NCBI GenBank assembly: GCA_022072055.1
Contig: JAJVIK010000013.1
Span: 1-64,000 of the forward strand
Source of the DNA: a bacterium
GTDB lineage: Bacteria > Hinthialibacterota > Hinthialibacteria > OLB16
Direction: 5' to 3'
DNA length: 64,000 nucleotides
Under the pieces are notes generated by a model. The model was not told where the DNA came from. It saw only the letters and a list, made by a program, of their open reading frames with translations, and did no database searches. Positions within the stretch are counted from its first letter, which is position 1. Each line of letters opens with the position of its first letter. Below, piece by piece: positions 35,346-45,218 of this stretch. The position numbers and the translations under genes are program-made.

Positions 35346-38300
35346 TCACCCTTCCTCATCCCAGTGACGCGCGAAATCAAAGAGAGCGCTCGAGTCGCTC
35401 TGGACCTGCTTGAGCAGCTCCAGCAAGTCCCGCGAATCGATCACGCCATCCCCGCCCGGCGGGAACACATCGTAATCGGGGGTTTCGGTGGGAGTCTGGG
35501 TGCGCGTCGGAGTTGCAGGGGTCCCGGTCGGAGACTCGGTGGGAGTCTCGGTCGCCGTTCGGCTCGGAGTGCTTGTCGGCGAGGAAGTCCTCGTCTCGGT
35601 TGCCGAGAAGGTTGGGGATTGAGTGCTTGAGGCGGTCGGGGTGGGGGTCGAGGTTGCGAGTGGAATCTCGGTGAAGCTGGGCGTGGGTGTTTCCGTGGAT
35701 GTCCCGGTTGGCGTGGAGGTCTCCGTTGGCGTCGCCGAGGGGGTCGCGGTCGCGGTCACCGTGGGAGTGGGCGCGGGGGATGTGGTCCCACTGAAAGGAC
35801 TGGTCAGTTGACGGCTGTTCAGATTCGAGTCGAACTCCAAGACCTGGTAATAGTAGGTGGTCCCGGGAGCCAATCCCATGTCCACCGTTGTGGTGGTCCC
35901 AGCCGGCAGATCCGCGATCTCATCGTAAGGTCCTGAACGGGAGAGCGCCCGGCGGATTGCGTATCCCAGCAGCAGGCCATCCGTTGAGGGTTCCCAGCGC
36001 AATTCCATCGCATCCAGACCCAGCGGAATCGCAATCCCATTGCTGAGGCTGACTCCGGAGGTCGTGTCGATGACAAACTGGTGGTAGGTGTCATCGGGAA
36101 TCACAAACCCATCCGCCGACCTGGCTGTCGATACGCGGATCGTGTTCAGTCCATCCCCGGTCTCGATGCCGATGGCATAGCGACCGGTCCAGGCTCGTCC
36201 CGGCGCGGGTCCGGTGATCGTCTCCCAACCCAGCGATTGGACCACGCGCTCCGTGAACGGAGCTGCTGTTCCAAAAGTCACCACCGGATCGACCGTGACA
36301 TCCATTGTTTCGCTGAAAACCAGTCGAAAGGCGGCGAGACCGACGCTGACCGCATTGGTCAAATTGGGGGTGACTTCGAGGAGAACCGCTGGAGCGGCCG
36401 CGTTTGGGGAGTTCGCGAGGCGCATGGTGAAAGACTCGCCCGCCGCGCCGTAGTTCGCGTACCAACCGTTCGCAAGGAAGCTGTCAAATTCATCATAAAT
36501 GCGCGGGATGTTGATCGAGGGAAAGGGATCGGCCTGAATCAGAGGAGTGGTCTCCGGTCCCCAGTAGTTGAAACGCACATCCTTCGACTGGAAACCGGAG
36601 GCGGTGTTGTGGTTGTCGTAATAATCGTATGCGCCATTGCCGAAGAGGTTGCAGTTGTTCAAAGCCATCCCAGATGCCAGATTGCGGACCCCGATTCCGC
36701 CATTGTTGAGGATGGCGCTGTGTGTCACATTTCCGCTGGGAGAGTCGATCCCGATACCGGTATTGGCGAGGACCCAGGTATTCGATACGGATGCTGGGCC
36801 GTTTAGGCCTTTGCCATTGTTTCCGAGGATGGCGGAGTTCGTAATAGTCCCGCCCCCGACGCCATCCCCCGAATTTCCAGCGACATAGGAGCTCCCCACG
36901 GAGACGGCGGAGCCGATCCCGGCGCCATTTCCGGTCAGAACCGTATTGGTTACAATGTTGGCGCCTGTTGCGGCGGGTCCGGTGTTGTCGCGGATAGTGC
37001 AGCCTGCAAGAGTGGCCGATCCGGCGACGCCTGTTCCCCGGTTGGTGGACACCACACAATTTACCGCGCTTCCGGAGACGCCGCCGCCGAGATTGCCAGT
37101 GACCACACAGGAATCGCCGGAGCCCACAACCCCAAAGCCATCGTTGCGGAGAGACGAGCACGTGACCGCCTGCCCCTCGATGCCGTTGCTCCGGTTATCT
37201 TCGGCCGTGCAATCACTCACCAAGCCAGAGATCTTGAGGCCGACACCGTTGTTGAAGACAGCGCTACAGCCGGTGGCGGATGATCCCGTAAGCGCATCGC
37301 CGACGTTGCCCAAGGCGATGCAGTCGGTGAGCTCGGCGCCGATGAGACCCGGACCGCCGTTGTATTGCGCGAGGCAACGGACCAAGTTGATCCCGGGCGC
37401 GTTGATTCCGCCTTCGAGATTGTTGACGGCGGAGCAAGCTTCGATTCCCGCTCCTGCAAGGGAGCATTCCAAACCCGAGCCAGAATTGTACCGAAAACTG
37501 GAGTTGGTGAATGTGCCGGTCGCGGAGTCGTTCAGGATGCCTCCGCCGAATTCAACAGAACAGAACGCGGAATTCCAGCCCATTGAGGTGCTCTTGATGC
37601 GCAACTCCTTCCACAGTCCTGTAACAGATTGAGCCCCCGTCGCCTCATCCGCTCCCATGTCGCATGTGACGGCCCCGCGGCTGTCCCCATCGATATCATA
37701 TAACGGGACATAAGAGTTAGACTCGGGCCCCGTTCCGCTCCCGATACACGGCGAATCCACTTGCAGGTGATAATCACGAACACTCCTTATCGTACATGGG
37801 AAGATGTCCACTTCGGGCGCGACCCTTCCAACAACGGTTATTCGATCCGGTGCGGAGTCCACAACAAAATAGCCGTATGTAGAACCGGGAAACTCAGTGA
37901 AACTGCTCGATAAAATAATAACTTGCCCGAGAAGGCAGTCCAGAGAGTATGGAAACTCATCAATTTGTATGCTTGAAAGTGCATTGTATCGGTCATATTC
38001 CACTGAAGTGGCCATCGCATGCCACTCAGAATCACCCACAAACAGAGGGTCCTGAGCAATATTTCCGACGCCAGCAATCGGGAAATCAAGGTTCGAAAAA
38101 GTGGCTCCGAAACCCGAACCCTCCAGGCACAGTCCTCCTGACCGAAATACAATCGAATTGACCATTTGGACTGAGGACCATATCGATCTGATTCCGCATT
38201 GTGATTGAAAACCAGTGTTTTGCGCGATTGTGTCATTGACTATCCAGGCCCCGGCATGGTCAACTGATATTCCGCTTCCGCCCCCACCCGCGCAATTATG

Positions 38301-40916
38301 TGCAATGACATTGTTCGTAATTATTGCGCTCGACCCTTCGTTGACCCCAATTCCGCCTCCCTGGTGTCCGACATTTCCAAGGACCAGGTTGCATTCGATG
38401 GTCTGGGCGCCTCCGTAGCAGGAGATGCCGCCCCCGTTGTCGAGTCGGTTACCGCAAATCAGATTGTGCGCAATTCGTGCGCTCCCACCATTGCAGAGAA
38501 TGCCCCCTCCACCATAGGGTGGTGTCCAGTTGGCGGTAATTATGTTATTCGATATCGTCGGTGATCCCTCCCCGCAAAGGACCCCTGCGCCTGCCATTGA
38601 AAGAGAGTCATTGAGGTACTTCTTAGCGCCTATTATGCAAAAACCATCGAGAATCGAGCTCCCGGCGGCCATGACCACATGCCGAAGGGCTTGTTCTCCA
38701 TCCAGAACAGACCTGTGCCCGGTGATGCTACGAACCACAAATTGGCTTTCGAATCCCCCATACAAATCCACCCATTCCTTCATCACCACCGTCTCGCCCG
38801 CGTACCTCCCCTCCGCGACGAGCAAGGCGTATCGGTTCGCCGGTCCTGCGTCCGTGATCCGATCCAGCGCGTGGTAGATGGTGGCCCAGGGGTTTTCGCG
38901 GGAGCCGTCGCCCGTCGTGTCGGATCCGGTATTGATCGAGACGTAGCGAACCTCTTGGTAGTCCTCCAACGGCACCGGTTCCGTGCGCGGGCCGATATTG
39001 CTATATGCGTTGGAAGGGGACGACCCGAATGGGGGACTCAGCGAGGTGAAGAGGATCGGTTGATCCGCCGTCCCCACCGCCGTCAGCGCTCCCGCGTTGA
39101 TGTTGATCTGGCAGTCCGGCGCGCACTTGACCACCGTGCCGGGATCGACGGTCAGTCCGGCGTTGAAGTTCTGGACCCCGTGCACCTCCCAGGTCTTGTC
39201 CGAGGTCCAGTGCTGGAGGGTGAAATAATTTCCAGCGTTTACAACCTGCGCGCTTTCAATTCGCGCGGAGAAGGGCAGCGGAGTGACGTAAGCCCCGCCG
39301 TTGGCGGAGATATTCAGCGTGAAGGTCGCGTTATGCGCCACCGAGGAGGCCAGCGCCGAGACAGTGACCGTTTCGCTCGCGGGCCTGGTCGCGCCCGTGG
39401 CCAGGTTCGGCCACTCGGAACTGTTGTCGAGAATGGTCACATCGGGATCCGGGGTCGTGACCGTTCCGGTAAGGCCGGCGGCGTCGCCACCCTCGTTCTT
39501 AAGGGAAAGGGTGAGTCGGACCGTCTCCCCCTTGTCCCACGCCCCATCCGCGTCGTTTGAGGGATGCAGCGCGGTGGCGTCATCGATGGCCACCGAGGCC
39601 ACCGAAAGTTCCGGCACGAGCGGGGTCTCCAGCGCGTTCCTCGCCGAAACACGGCCCCAGATCTTGCTCCAGCCCAAACCGGGCGCCACGGGGACTGCGG
39701 TCTCTCTCAAATGATTCACAAGCCCCCGTGGCGACTGGCTGGGATAACGCGACTGCAGCAGCGCCGCCACACCCGAAACCAGCGGCGCGGCGAAACTGGT
39801 CCCAGTGGTGAAGTTCCCGTCATAAGCCGAGCCGGGAATCGTGGTGTAAATGTTCTGACCCGGCGCGATCAGGTCCACCAAGGTGGTCTCGGTCCCATTG
39901 AAATTGGAGAACGGCGCGCGCTGGTCGCTCGCGATCTCGCTCGCGCCCACCCCGATCACCGAATCGAAGCTGGCCGGATACACCGGGGTCTCCCCCTGAT
40001 TCTCGTTCCCCGCCGAGGCCACCAACACCGCGTGCTCGGAGGCCGCATCGCAAGCGTCCTTCAGCATCTGCGAAAAGCCATAGAACGACAGAGAAAGGTT
40101 GATCACTTGCGCCCCTTCGGCCACCGCATGGTTGATGGCCGCGATGGTCCGCGCGCTGGTCAGAACCCCGGCCGAGTCGACCACATCCAGCGAGAAAAGT
40201 TTCACACCGAAAGCCGTCCCCGCGATGCCTTGGGCGTTGTTGGCTTCGGCCCCGATAATTCCGGCCACTCGAGTCCCATGCCCTAGGTCATCGAAGACAT
40301 TGGCGTTCATGTCCACAAAGTTGAACGAGGCCGGGTGGAGCGCCTCATCCAGTTCAGGGTGCGACGCATCCACGCCGGAATCGATCACCGCCACGGTCAC
40401 CGTGGGCAACCCGCCCTGTTGGACATCCCAGGCCTCTTCGATCCCAAGGGGCGCGAAGTGGTCGGCGACTTGGAGGTATTGCGGGTCCGTGGGCGCGTAC
40501 GCCAACGTGCCGCGCAAGTTCGGTTCGGCGGCGATCACGCCGGGGAGGTTCTTCGCGGCTTCGACCAGGGCACTCGTGGAAAGGGATTTGTCGTGGGCGC
40601 GGAGGAGGTAGAGGGATGTGCGAGAGGAGCGCGACGGGGAAGGTAGCGCCGATCCCGGCAGCGCCGGGCTCACGGCCGGCGCTGCGGTTGTGTCACCCGT
40701 TTTCACGGGTTTTGGGGGAGTGGCGTTGGGAGCGAGGGGGATGATTTCTGGAAAAACAGAGGCGGAGGAGGATTTTTGCGAGAGCGACGAGAGATCGAGC
40801 GGTCTCGTGGTTTTCACCACCACCTCGCCGGGGATCACCGTGTCTCGGACACGGAGGGCGCCCGCCTGATCCGATACGACCGAGATCAATACCATAAAGA
40901 GCAGCGGTCCACGCAT
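35346..40916 (-). CDS. secreted subtilisin-like S8 protease with beta-helix, Ig/FN3 and PT-linker domains
   Basis: A 1856-residue protein. Signal peptide 1-20; ATG 40916 lies nine bases after AGGAGG. Propeptide to about 150, then the S8 domain with D179 (VAVIDSGVD), H213 (LGHGTRVAG), oxyanion N304 (SAGNENQG) and S374 (GTSFAAPLVSG): an intact catalytic triad. Residues 430-560 are a CARDB-like sandwich. A right-handed beta-helix starts near 580 (LTVDPGTVVKC). It appears interrupted at about 629-1099 by a second, different beta-helix module of the DUF1565 / choice-of-anchor type with lower GC, and resumes with GLWKELRIKS and many GN-x-G-x-G turns to about 1480. Then an Ig-like domain, FN3, Thr/Pro linker and the C-terminal mini-domain. 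It is secreted and probably adhesive as well as proteolytic. Confidence 0.9.
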   Translation of the reverse strand: MRGPLLFMVLISVVSDQAGALRVRDTVIPGEVVVKTTRPLDLSSLSQKSSSASVFPEIIPLAPNATPPKPVKTGDTTAAPAVSPALPGSALPSPSRSSRTSLYLLRAHDKSLSTSALVEAAKNLPGVIAAEPNLRGTLAYAPTDPQYLQVADHFAPLGIEEAWDVQQGGLPTVTVAVIDSGVDASHPELDEALHPASFNFVDMNANVFDDLGHGTRVAGIIGAEANNAQGIAGTAFGVKLFSLDVVDSAGVLTSARTIAAINHAVAEGAQVINLSLSFYGFSQMLKDACDAASEHAVLVASAGNENQGETPVYPASFDSVIGVGASEIASDQRAPFSNFNGTETTLVDLIAPGQNIYTTIPGSAYDGNFTTGTSFAAPLVSGVAALLQSRYPSQSPRGLVNHLRETAVPVAPGLGWSKIWGRVSARNALETPLVPELSVASVAIDDATALHPSNDADGAWDKGETVRLTLSLKNEGGDAAGLTGTVTTPDPDVTILDNSSEWPNLATGATRPASETVTVSALASSVAHNATFTLNISANGGAYVTPLPFSARIESAQVVNAGNYFTLQHWTSDKTWEVHGVQNFNAGLTVDPGTVVKCAPDCQININAGALTAVGTADQPILFTSLSPPFGSSPSNAYSNIGPRTEPVPLEDYQEVRYVSINTGSDTTGDGSRENPWATIYHALDRITDAGPANRYALLVAEGRYAGETVVMKEWVDLYGGFESQFVVRSITGHRSVLDGEQALRHVVMAAGSSILDGFCIIGAKKYLNDSLSMAGAGVLCGEGSPTISNNIITANWTPPYGGGGILCNGGSARIAHNLICGNRLDNGGGISCYGGAQTIECNLVLGNVGHQGGGIGVNEGSSAIITNNVIAHNCAGGGGSGISVDHAGAWIVNDTIAQNTGFQSQCGIRSIWSSVQMVNSIVFRSGGLCLEGSGFGATFSNLDFPIAGVGNIAQDPLFVGDSEWHAMATSVEYDRYNALSSIQIDEFPYSLDCLLGQVIILSSSFTEFPGSTYGYFVVDSAPDRITVVGRVAPEVDIFPCTIRSVRDYHLQVDSPCIGSGTGPESNSYVPLYDIDGDSRGAVTCDMGADEATGAQSVTGLWKELRIKSTSMGWNSAFCSVEFGGGILNDSATGTFTNSSFRYNSGSGLECSLAGAGIEACSAVNNLEGGINAPGINLVRCLAQYNGGPGLIGAELTDCIALGNVGDALTGSSATGCSAVFNNGVGLKISGLVSDCTAEDNRSNGIEGQAVTCSSLRNDGFGVVGSGDSCVVTGNLGGGVSGSAVNCVVSTNRGTGVAGSATLAGCTIRDNTGPAATGANIVTNTVLTGNGAGIGSAVSVGSSYVAGNSGDGVGGGTITNSAILGNNGKGLNGPASVSNTWVLANTGIGIDSPSGNVTHSAILNNGGIGVRNLASGMALNNCNLFGNGAYDYYDNHNTASGFQSKDVRFNYWGPETTPLIQADPFPSINIPRIYDEFDSFLANGWYANYGAAGESFTMRLANSPNAAAPAVLLEVTPNLTNAVSVGLAAFRLVFSETMDVTVDPVVTFGTAAPFTERVVQSLGWETITGPAPGRAWTGRYAIGIETGDGLNTIRVSTARSADGFVIPDDTYHQFVIDTTSGVSLSNGIAIPLGLDAMELRWEPSTDGLLLGYAIRRALSRSGPYDEIADLPAGTTTTVDMGLAPGTTYYYQVLEFDSNLNSRQLTSPFSGTTSPAPTPTVTATATPSATPTETSTPTGTSTETPTPSFTEIPLATSTPTPTASSTQSPTFSATETRTSSPTSTPSRTATETPTESPTGTPATPTRTQTPTETPDYDVFPPGGDGVIDSRDLLELLKQVQSDSSALFDFARHWDEEG
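35468..35790 (-). repeat. Thr/Pro-coding low-complexity tract
   Basis: About 320 bp coding for a Pro-Thr/Ser-Thr-Glu linker between the FN3-like domain and the C-terminal mini-domain of the S8 protease. Irregular units, same style as the 19.5-20.3 kb tract. Confidence 0.88.
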
Positions 40917-41075
40917 CCTTCATGGCCTCCTGGAACAAGTCACCGCCTCAGGGTAGCGATTGTAGCACCATCCGGCCGAGGCGTATGAGCTATTTCAATC
41001 ACCGCCCCCGACTACCGTGATTACGAGAGGACCCGGACAAGACCTTACAACAAAAACCACAGCCACATGGATTCT

Positions 41076-44000
41076 CTATTCCTCGAGGCCCCTCAAATAC
41101 GTCCCCAAATCCCCAATCTCCGCATCCGTGAGTGGGTCGAGCAACCCGGTGGGCATGAGCGAGGTCTCGAGGTCGCGTTTCTCGACAACCTCATCCCCCA
41201 GCACGCGGACCGTGGTGTCCGCGCCGGTCTGGAGGATCAGGCTGTCCTTGGCCTCGTAGATCACCGCGCCCTGGAATGAGTCCCCGGAAGCGGTCTCGAC
41301 CAGGACCGTGCGGTATTGCGAGGAGACATCCCGGCTCGGATCGAGAATCGCGGTGAAGAGGTCCTCGCGGGAGAACCGTCGCGAGACCCCGCGCAGGTCT
41401 GGGCCGATTCCCTTCCCCTGGGAGTGGCAGCTCGCGCACCCGATCCGGGTGTAAACCTCCTCGCCGCGCGCGGCATCGCCCGATTCCCAATCGATCTTCG
41501 CCAGGCGCGCCCTCCAGTCGGCAATGTTCATCCCTTGTCCGGATTCCAGGCGCGCGCGCAGGCTTGGGTCCAGTTCGAGCAGAAGATCCTCCCAACGCGA
41601 GGCGGAGCACTCGACCCCTTCCTCGCCGGTCCATCCGCCAAGCAGCGCGCAGATTCCCTTGCGCACACTTTCCCACTGCTTGCCATCGGCGAGCTTTCTG
41701 AGGGCCAAGAGGCAGCCCGCGAGAAGGTCGGCGTTGGGCGTGAGCTTGAACGACTCAAGCGCGCGCAAGCAAAGCAGAGCGGTTTGCGGATCGGGGGAGC
41801 GGAGACCTTCGAGGAAGCGAGTCGAGTCTTCCACCACCGGATGGGCGGCCAAGGCGCGAAGGATCGCGGCTTGGAGCGGCCTCCGGCTCCACTTGTCTCG
41901 GAGGATCGGGAAGGCTCGTTCGGTGTGGAGCCTGGCGACCACCTCGACCAGTTCGGGCGACCAGAGATACTCCGGATCGGAGTCGGCGCGAGAGAGAAAG
42001 ACCTCCGCGAACCGAGCCGTGTCGAGACCGGGGACCTTGGCGAAGATCGCGTGTCCGGGATCCCCCAAGTCCGGACTCGCGAGGAGCGCGGCGGCGAAGG
42101 CCGGATCGCTTTCGGCCAAGCCCGCCGCGAGTTCCCCCACCCGGAGGGGCCAACTGGTTTCACGGTTCAGCCCGCCCTGGATGCATTTTCGTTCGAGCGC
42201 GAGGAGCGCCGAGACTGTCTTGGTCGTGATTTCGCTCGAGCGTGGGGCGCGCAGTCGCGCCAGCACGGCAAGATAGTGGATGTCCTCCACCGGACTGGAG
42301 TCCAAGTCGAGTTTCGCGGCGACTGCCGCGAGGGCATGTGGAGAGTCCGTCTCGGCGATGGCCAGCGCGCGCGCCAGCTCACGGTCCATTTCGGCGGAGC
42401 CTGAGGGAAACTCGCTCACAAGGGCCTCAAGGATCCTAAACCGAACCGGTTCGCCGAGGGGCGGATCGGACTGGCGCGGGTCCGCGCGGCGCGAGTACCC
42501 TTCCCAAATGGAGTTCATGGCCGATTCGGCCATCAAATCCCCTAGAATGACTTGAAGCAGACGGACCGCGGCGAGGCGGACCTCGGGATGGAACTGCTTT
42601 CCCAAGTGGGGAATCGCCCGCTCCGCCGCTTGATTCGGGTGGAACGTATGGATTCCCCAGCAATACGTGAGTTCCTGGGCGGGGTTGCGTCGAACCTCGG
42701 AGAGATCCTTCACCTGGTCCGGCTCCATCGCGTGGATGAGCTTCGCGCAGAGCCACCGAATCGGGCGCTCCGGTCGGCCCCAGTTGGCCTGAATCGCGGC
42801 GGTCCTCGCCTCTGAGGGGAACCGGTCCCGAAAACGAAGCAGCGCCTCGAGCGCATGCAGGCGGGTCCAGGCATCCCCTTGGGTTGCTTGTGAAAGGACC
42901 TGATCGAAGAGGTCCTCGCGCCACTCCAGGTGGCGAACCACCTTGGGTCCATCGGATTCCGTGGCAACTGTTGAGGTCTTACCGGCGGTGTAGCTCACTC
43001 GATAGACCGCGCCGCGAGTCCCGCGGCCCCCGATGGAGATGTACAAATCCCCGCTCTGGGGTTGGACCACCAGGTCGGTGGGCGCGAAGCCTTCGTTCCC
43101 GATCACCTCCAGGAAGACCTCGGGGGCGGATGGGGGTGTCAAGCCAAGTTGGGATGAGGGGACGAAGAAGACAATTCCAAAGGTCCAATCCAGAAGGAAC
43201 AGTCCCCCGTGGTACTTATCGGGGAAGCGGGTGTGGCGGTAGCGCTCGACCCCCGTGGGCGAACCGCGCGCAAGGTCCGCCAGCGGCGCGATTCCATCGA
43301 AGAAGCAGGGCGGAAAGCGCCAAGTCCGCGCGGTCCGCGGATTCCGCCAACCGTAATGACCCCCCTCCACAATCGAATAGAGGCGCATCCCCTCATAGAA
43401 CGGGAGCGACACATCCCGCTCGTTGTCGGAGTCGAAAGTGTAAATCTCACCGTTCGATCCGAAGTCGAAATCGTAGGGGTTGCGAAAACCATCCGCGACA
43501 ATCTCGGTGTGTTTGAGGTCCGGAGTGAAACGGATCAAGGCCCCCCCGATGGGCTTCTTGATCGGCGAGGTTACAAGCTCGGCGAACTCGGGGCCGATGC
43601 GGGCATGGTTTCCCCCGATGAGGTACAGCCACCCCTCCGGCCCACGGCGGATCGCGTGGGCGCCATGTTCATCCCCGGTGAGGATTTCGCGGATGAGTTC
43701 CGAGGGACTGTCCGCGCGGTCATCTCCATCGCGGTCATATACAACGCGCAGCCCGCCATCCCCGGAAAAGAGGAGAGAATCCCCGTCCCAGAACAAACCT
43801 TGCGCGCCATCGGAGGACTCCTCGGCGAAAGGAATGGCGCGGTCGGCGCGGCCATCCTGATCGTCATCGGCGAGGATGCGGATGTAACCCCTCCCCGCCG
43901 CGACCAGTCGCCCCTTGGGATCGATAGTCATGCAGAAGATGTCATCCGCGAGGGTCTGATCGGCAAATTCGGTGACCGCAAAGCCCTCGGGAACTCGGAA

Positions 44001-44087
44001 CAAGGAGGTGACATCCGCGCAGCCGGAGGGCGGGGCCACACACCCAAGCGAAAGGAACCCAATCAGAACCTTGGGGTGGTGGTTCAT
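41076..44087 (-). CDS. PVC-type membrane-bound dehydrogenase/cytochrome c with HEAT-like repeats
   Basis: A 1003-residue protein of the Planctomycetes/Verrucomicrobia type (putative membrane-bound dehydrogenase plus haem-binding domain). Residues 25-370 form a glucose/sorbosone-dehydrogenase-like propeller (GYIRILADDDQDGRADRAI, shortened; NPYDFDFGSNGEIYTFDSDN). Residues 390-860 are helical HEAT-like repeats. At 882-1003 the haem-binding domain has C884-x2-C887-H888 (GCASCH) and Met978 (SLMPTG) as likely axial ligand. The N-terminus is short and hydrophobic with Cys residues (LGC, SGC), so a lipoprotein is possible but the lipobox is imperfect. It is third in a GNAT-oxidoreductase-cytochrome operon, 12 bp after the oxidoreductase gene. 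It probably passes electrons from a sugar-like substrate in the periplasm. Confidence 0.9.
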   Translation of the reverse strand: MNHHPKVLIGFLSLGCVAPPSGCADVTSLFRVPEGFAVTEFADQTLADDIFCMTIDPKGRLVAAGRGYIRILADDDQDGRADRAIPFAEESSDGAQGLFWDGDSLLFSGDGGLRVVYDRDGDDRADSPSELIREILTGDEHGAHAIRRGPEGWLYLIGGNHARIGPEFAELVTSPIKKPIGGALIRFTPDLKHTEIVADGFRNPYDFDFGSNGEIYTFDSDNERDVSLPFYEGMRLYSIVEGGHYGWRNPRTARTWRFPPCFFDGIAPLADLARGSPTGVERYRHTRFPDKYHGGLFLLDWTFGIVFFVPSSQLGLTPPSAPEVFLEVIGNEGFAPTDLVVQPQSGDLYISIGGRGTRGAVYRVSYTAGKTSTVATESDGPKVVRHLEWREDLFDQVLSQATQGDAWTRLHALEALLRFRDRFPSEARTAAIQANWGRPERPIRWLCAKLIHAMEPDQVKDLSEVRRNPAQELTYCWGIHTFHPNQAAERAIPHLGKQFHPEVRLAAVRLLQVILGDLMAESAMNSIWEGYSRRADPRQSDPPLGEPVRFRILEALVSEFPSGSAEMDRELARALAIAETDSPHALAAVAAKLDLDSSPVEDIHYLAVLARLRAPRSSEITTKTVSALLALERKCIQGGLNRETSWPLRVGELAAGLAESDPAFAAALLASPDLGDPGHAIFAKVPGLDTARFAEVFLSRADSDPEYLWSPELVEVVARLHTERAFPILRDKWSRRPLQAAILRALAAHPVVEDSTRFLEGLRSPDPQTALLCLRALESFKLTPNADLLAGCLLALRKLADGKQWESVRKGICALLGGWTGEEGVECSASRWEDLLLELDPSLRARLESGQGMNIADWRARLAKIDWESGDAARGEEVYTRIGCASCHSQGKGIGPDLRGVSRRFSREDLFTAILDPSRDVSSQYRTVLVETASGDSFQGAVIYEAKDSLILQTGADTTVRVLGDEVVEKRDLETSLMPTGLLDPLTDAEIGDLGTYLRGLEE

Positions 44088-44099
44088 GAACCCGTCACG

Positions 44100-45218
44100 C
44101 TACACGCTGATCCGTTTCACCTTGCCCGGAACCATCGGCTTTCCCGTGTCGGCGCTGGCCACCGCCGCGAAGCAGAGCGCGAGGGAGCGCAGGTTCCCTC
44201 GCGCCGAATTCTCCGGCTCGCGGTTCTCCTCGATGGCGCACAGGAGCTCCCCCATCGAGCCATGGAAGCCATCCGGGAACCATGCCCCGCGCAGCGTGGG
44301 GCTCCCATATCCCTTGTCGGTGAACAGGGTCACTCGCTGCTCGAGGAGACTTGGCCCTTCGGAGCGCAGGCATCCCTTCGCCCCGACCAACGTAGTGGTG
44401 TCGCGCTGGCCGAAGCGGCAGTCGGCGCTGAAGGAGAATGTCGCTTGGCCTTCCTCGTAATCGGCGACCGCATGGGCGAGCAGCGGCGGGCGGGCGCGCT
44501 GACTCTTGGAGTGCTCCACCGAGGCGTAGACGCGCCGGGGTGTCCGCGCTCCAAGGAAGACAGTCGCGATGTCGAACCAGTGGATCGCAAAATCATAGAG
44601 AATCAGGTGGGGAATCCGATCAAAGACGGTCCCCGCGGTCCAATTGTGGTCCCAGCAGACCTCGAGCTGAGCGCCGGCAAGGTCCCCAACCAGGTCGGCC
44701 TGCACCGCTTTTCGCATCCAGCTCCAGTGCGGGGACCACCGCCCGTTCTGGTTCACCGCGAGGCGTAGCCCCTTGTTCTCCGCCAGGGAAACCAAGGTCT
44801 CGCCCACCGCGAGGTCGAGCACGAATGGTTTTTGAGAAAGAACATGCTTTCCGGCCTCAAGCGCGGCGCGGATGAGCTCCACTCGCTCCGGGGGATGGGT
44901 GGCGATGTCCACCACCTCGATATCCTCGCGCGCAAGCAGACGGCGATAGTCCCGGTAAACCTCCGCGTCCGGATAGAATTCCGCCTTTCGACGCCTGGCC
45001 CGGTCCAGGTGGAGGTCGCACAAGGCGACCACGTTGTACCCGGCGTTTCTGTAAGCGCGAAGATGCTGTTCCGTGATCCCTCCGCAGCCGATCAGCCCGA
45101 TGCCGGGATGGTGGCGTTTGGGGTCGCGGGGACGGTACTCCAGGACGGGGAGACGCATCCTCCCGGTCTTGATCTCCTCGCTCAGGCCATAGGTCTTTTT
45201 AGTCTTTCCCTCACCCAT
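44100..45218 (-). CDS. Gfo/Idh/MocA family oxidoreductase
   Basis: A 372-residue NAD(P)-dependent oxidoreductase-like protein. The Rossmann motif GIGLIGCGGITEQHLRAY starts near residue 35; VVDIATHPPERVELIRAALEAG is reduced here to its key part, ATHPPER, which replaces the usual TPN-x2-H. The catalytic EKP motif reads QKP (VLSQKPFVLD), so the Glu is Gln while the Lys is kept. ATG 45218 is chosen over an in-frame codon at 45353: GAGGAGAGG lies just upstream and the start overlaps the end of the GNAT gene by 8 bp. The substrate is not known; family members act on sugars, inositols or modified sugars. It is followed 12 bp later by a PVC-type cytochrome, suggesting a sugar-oxidation unit. Confidence 0.92.
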   Translation of the reverse strand: MGEGKTKKTYGLSEEIKTGRMRLPVLEYRPRDPKRHHPGIGLIGCGGITEQHLRAYRNAGYNVVALCDLHLDRARRRKAEFYPDAEVYRDYRRLLAREDIEVVDIATHPPERVELIRAALEAGKHVLSQKPFVLDLAVGETLVSLAENKGLRLAVNQNGRWSPHWSWMRKAVQADLVGDLAGAQLEVCWDHNWTAGTVFDRIPHLILYDFAIHWFDIATVFLGARTPRRVYASVEHSKSQRARPPLLAHAVADYEEGQATFSFSADCRFGQRDTTTLVGAKGCLRSEGPSLLEQRVTLFTDKGYGSPTLRGAWFPDGFHGSMGELLCAIEENREPENSARGNLRSLALCFAAVASADTGKPMVPGKVKRISV

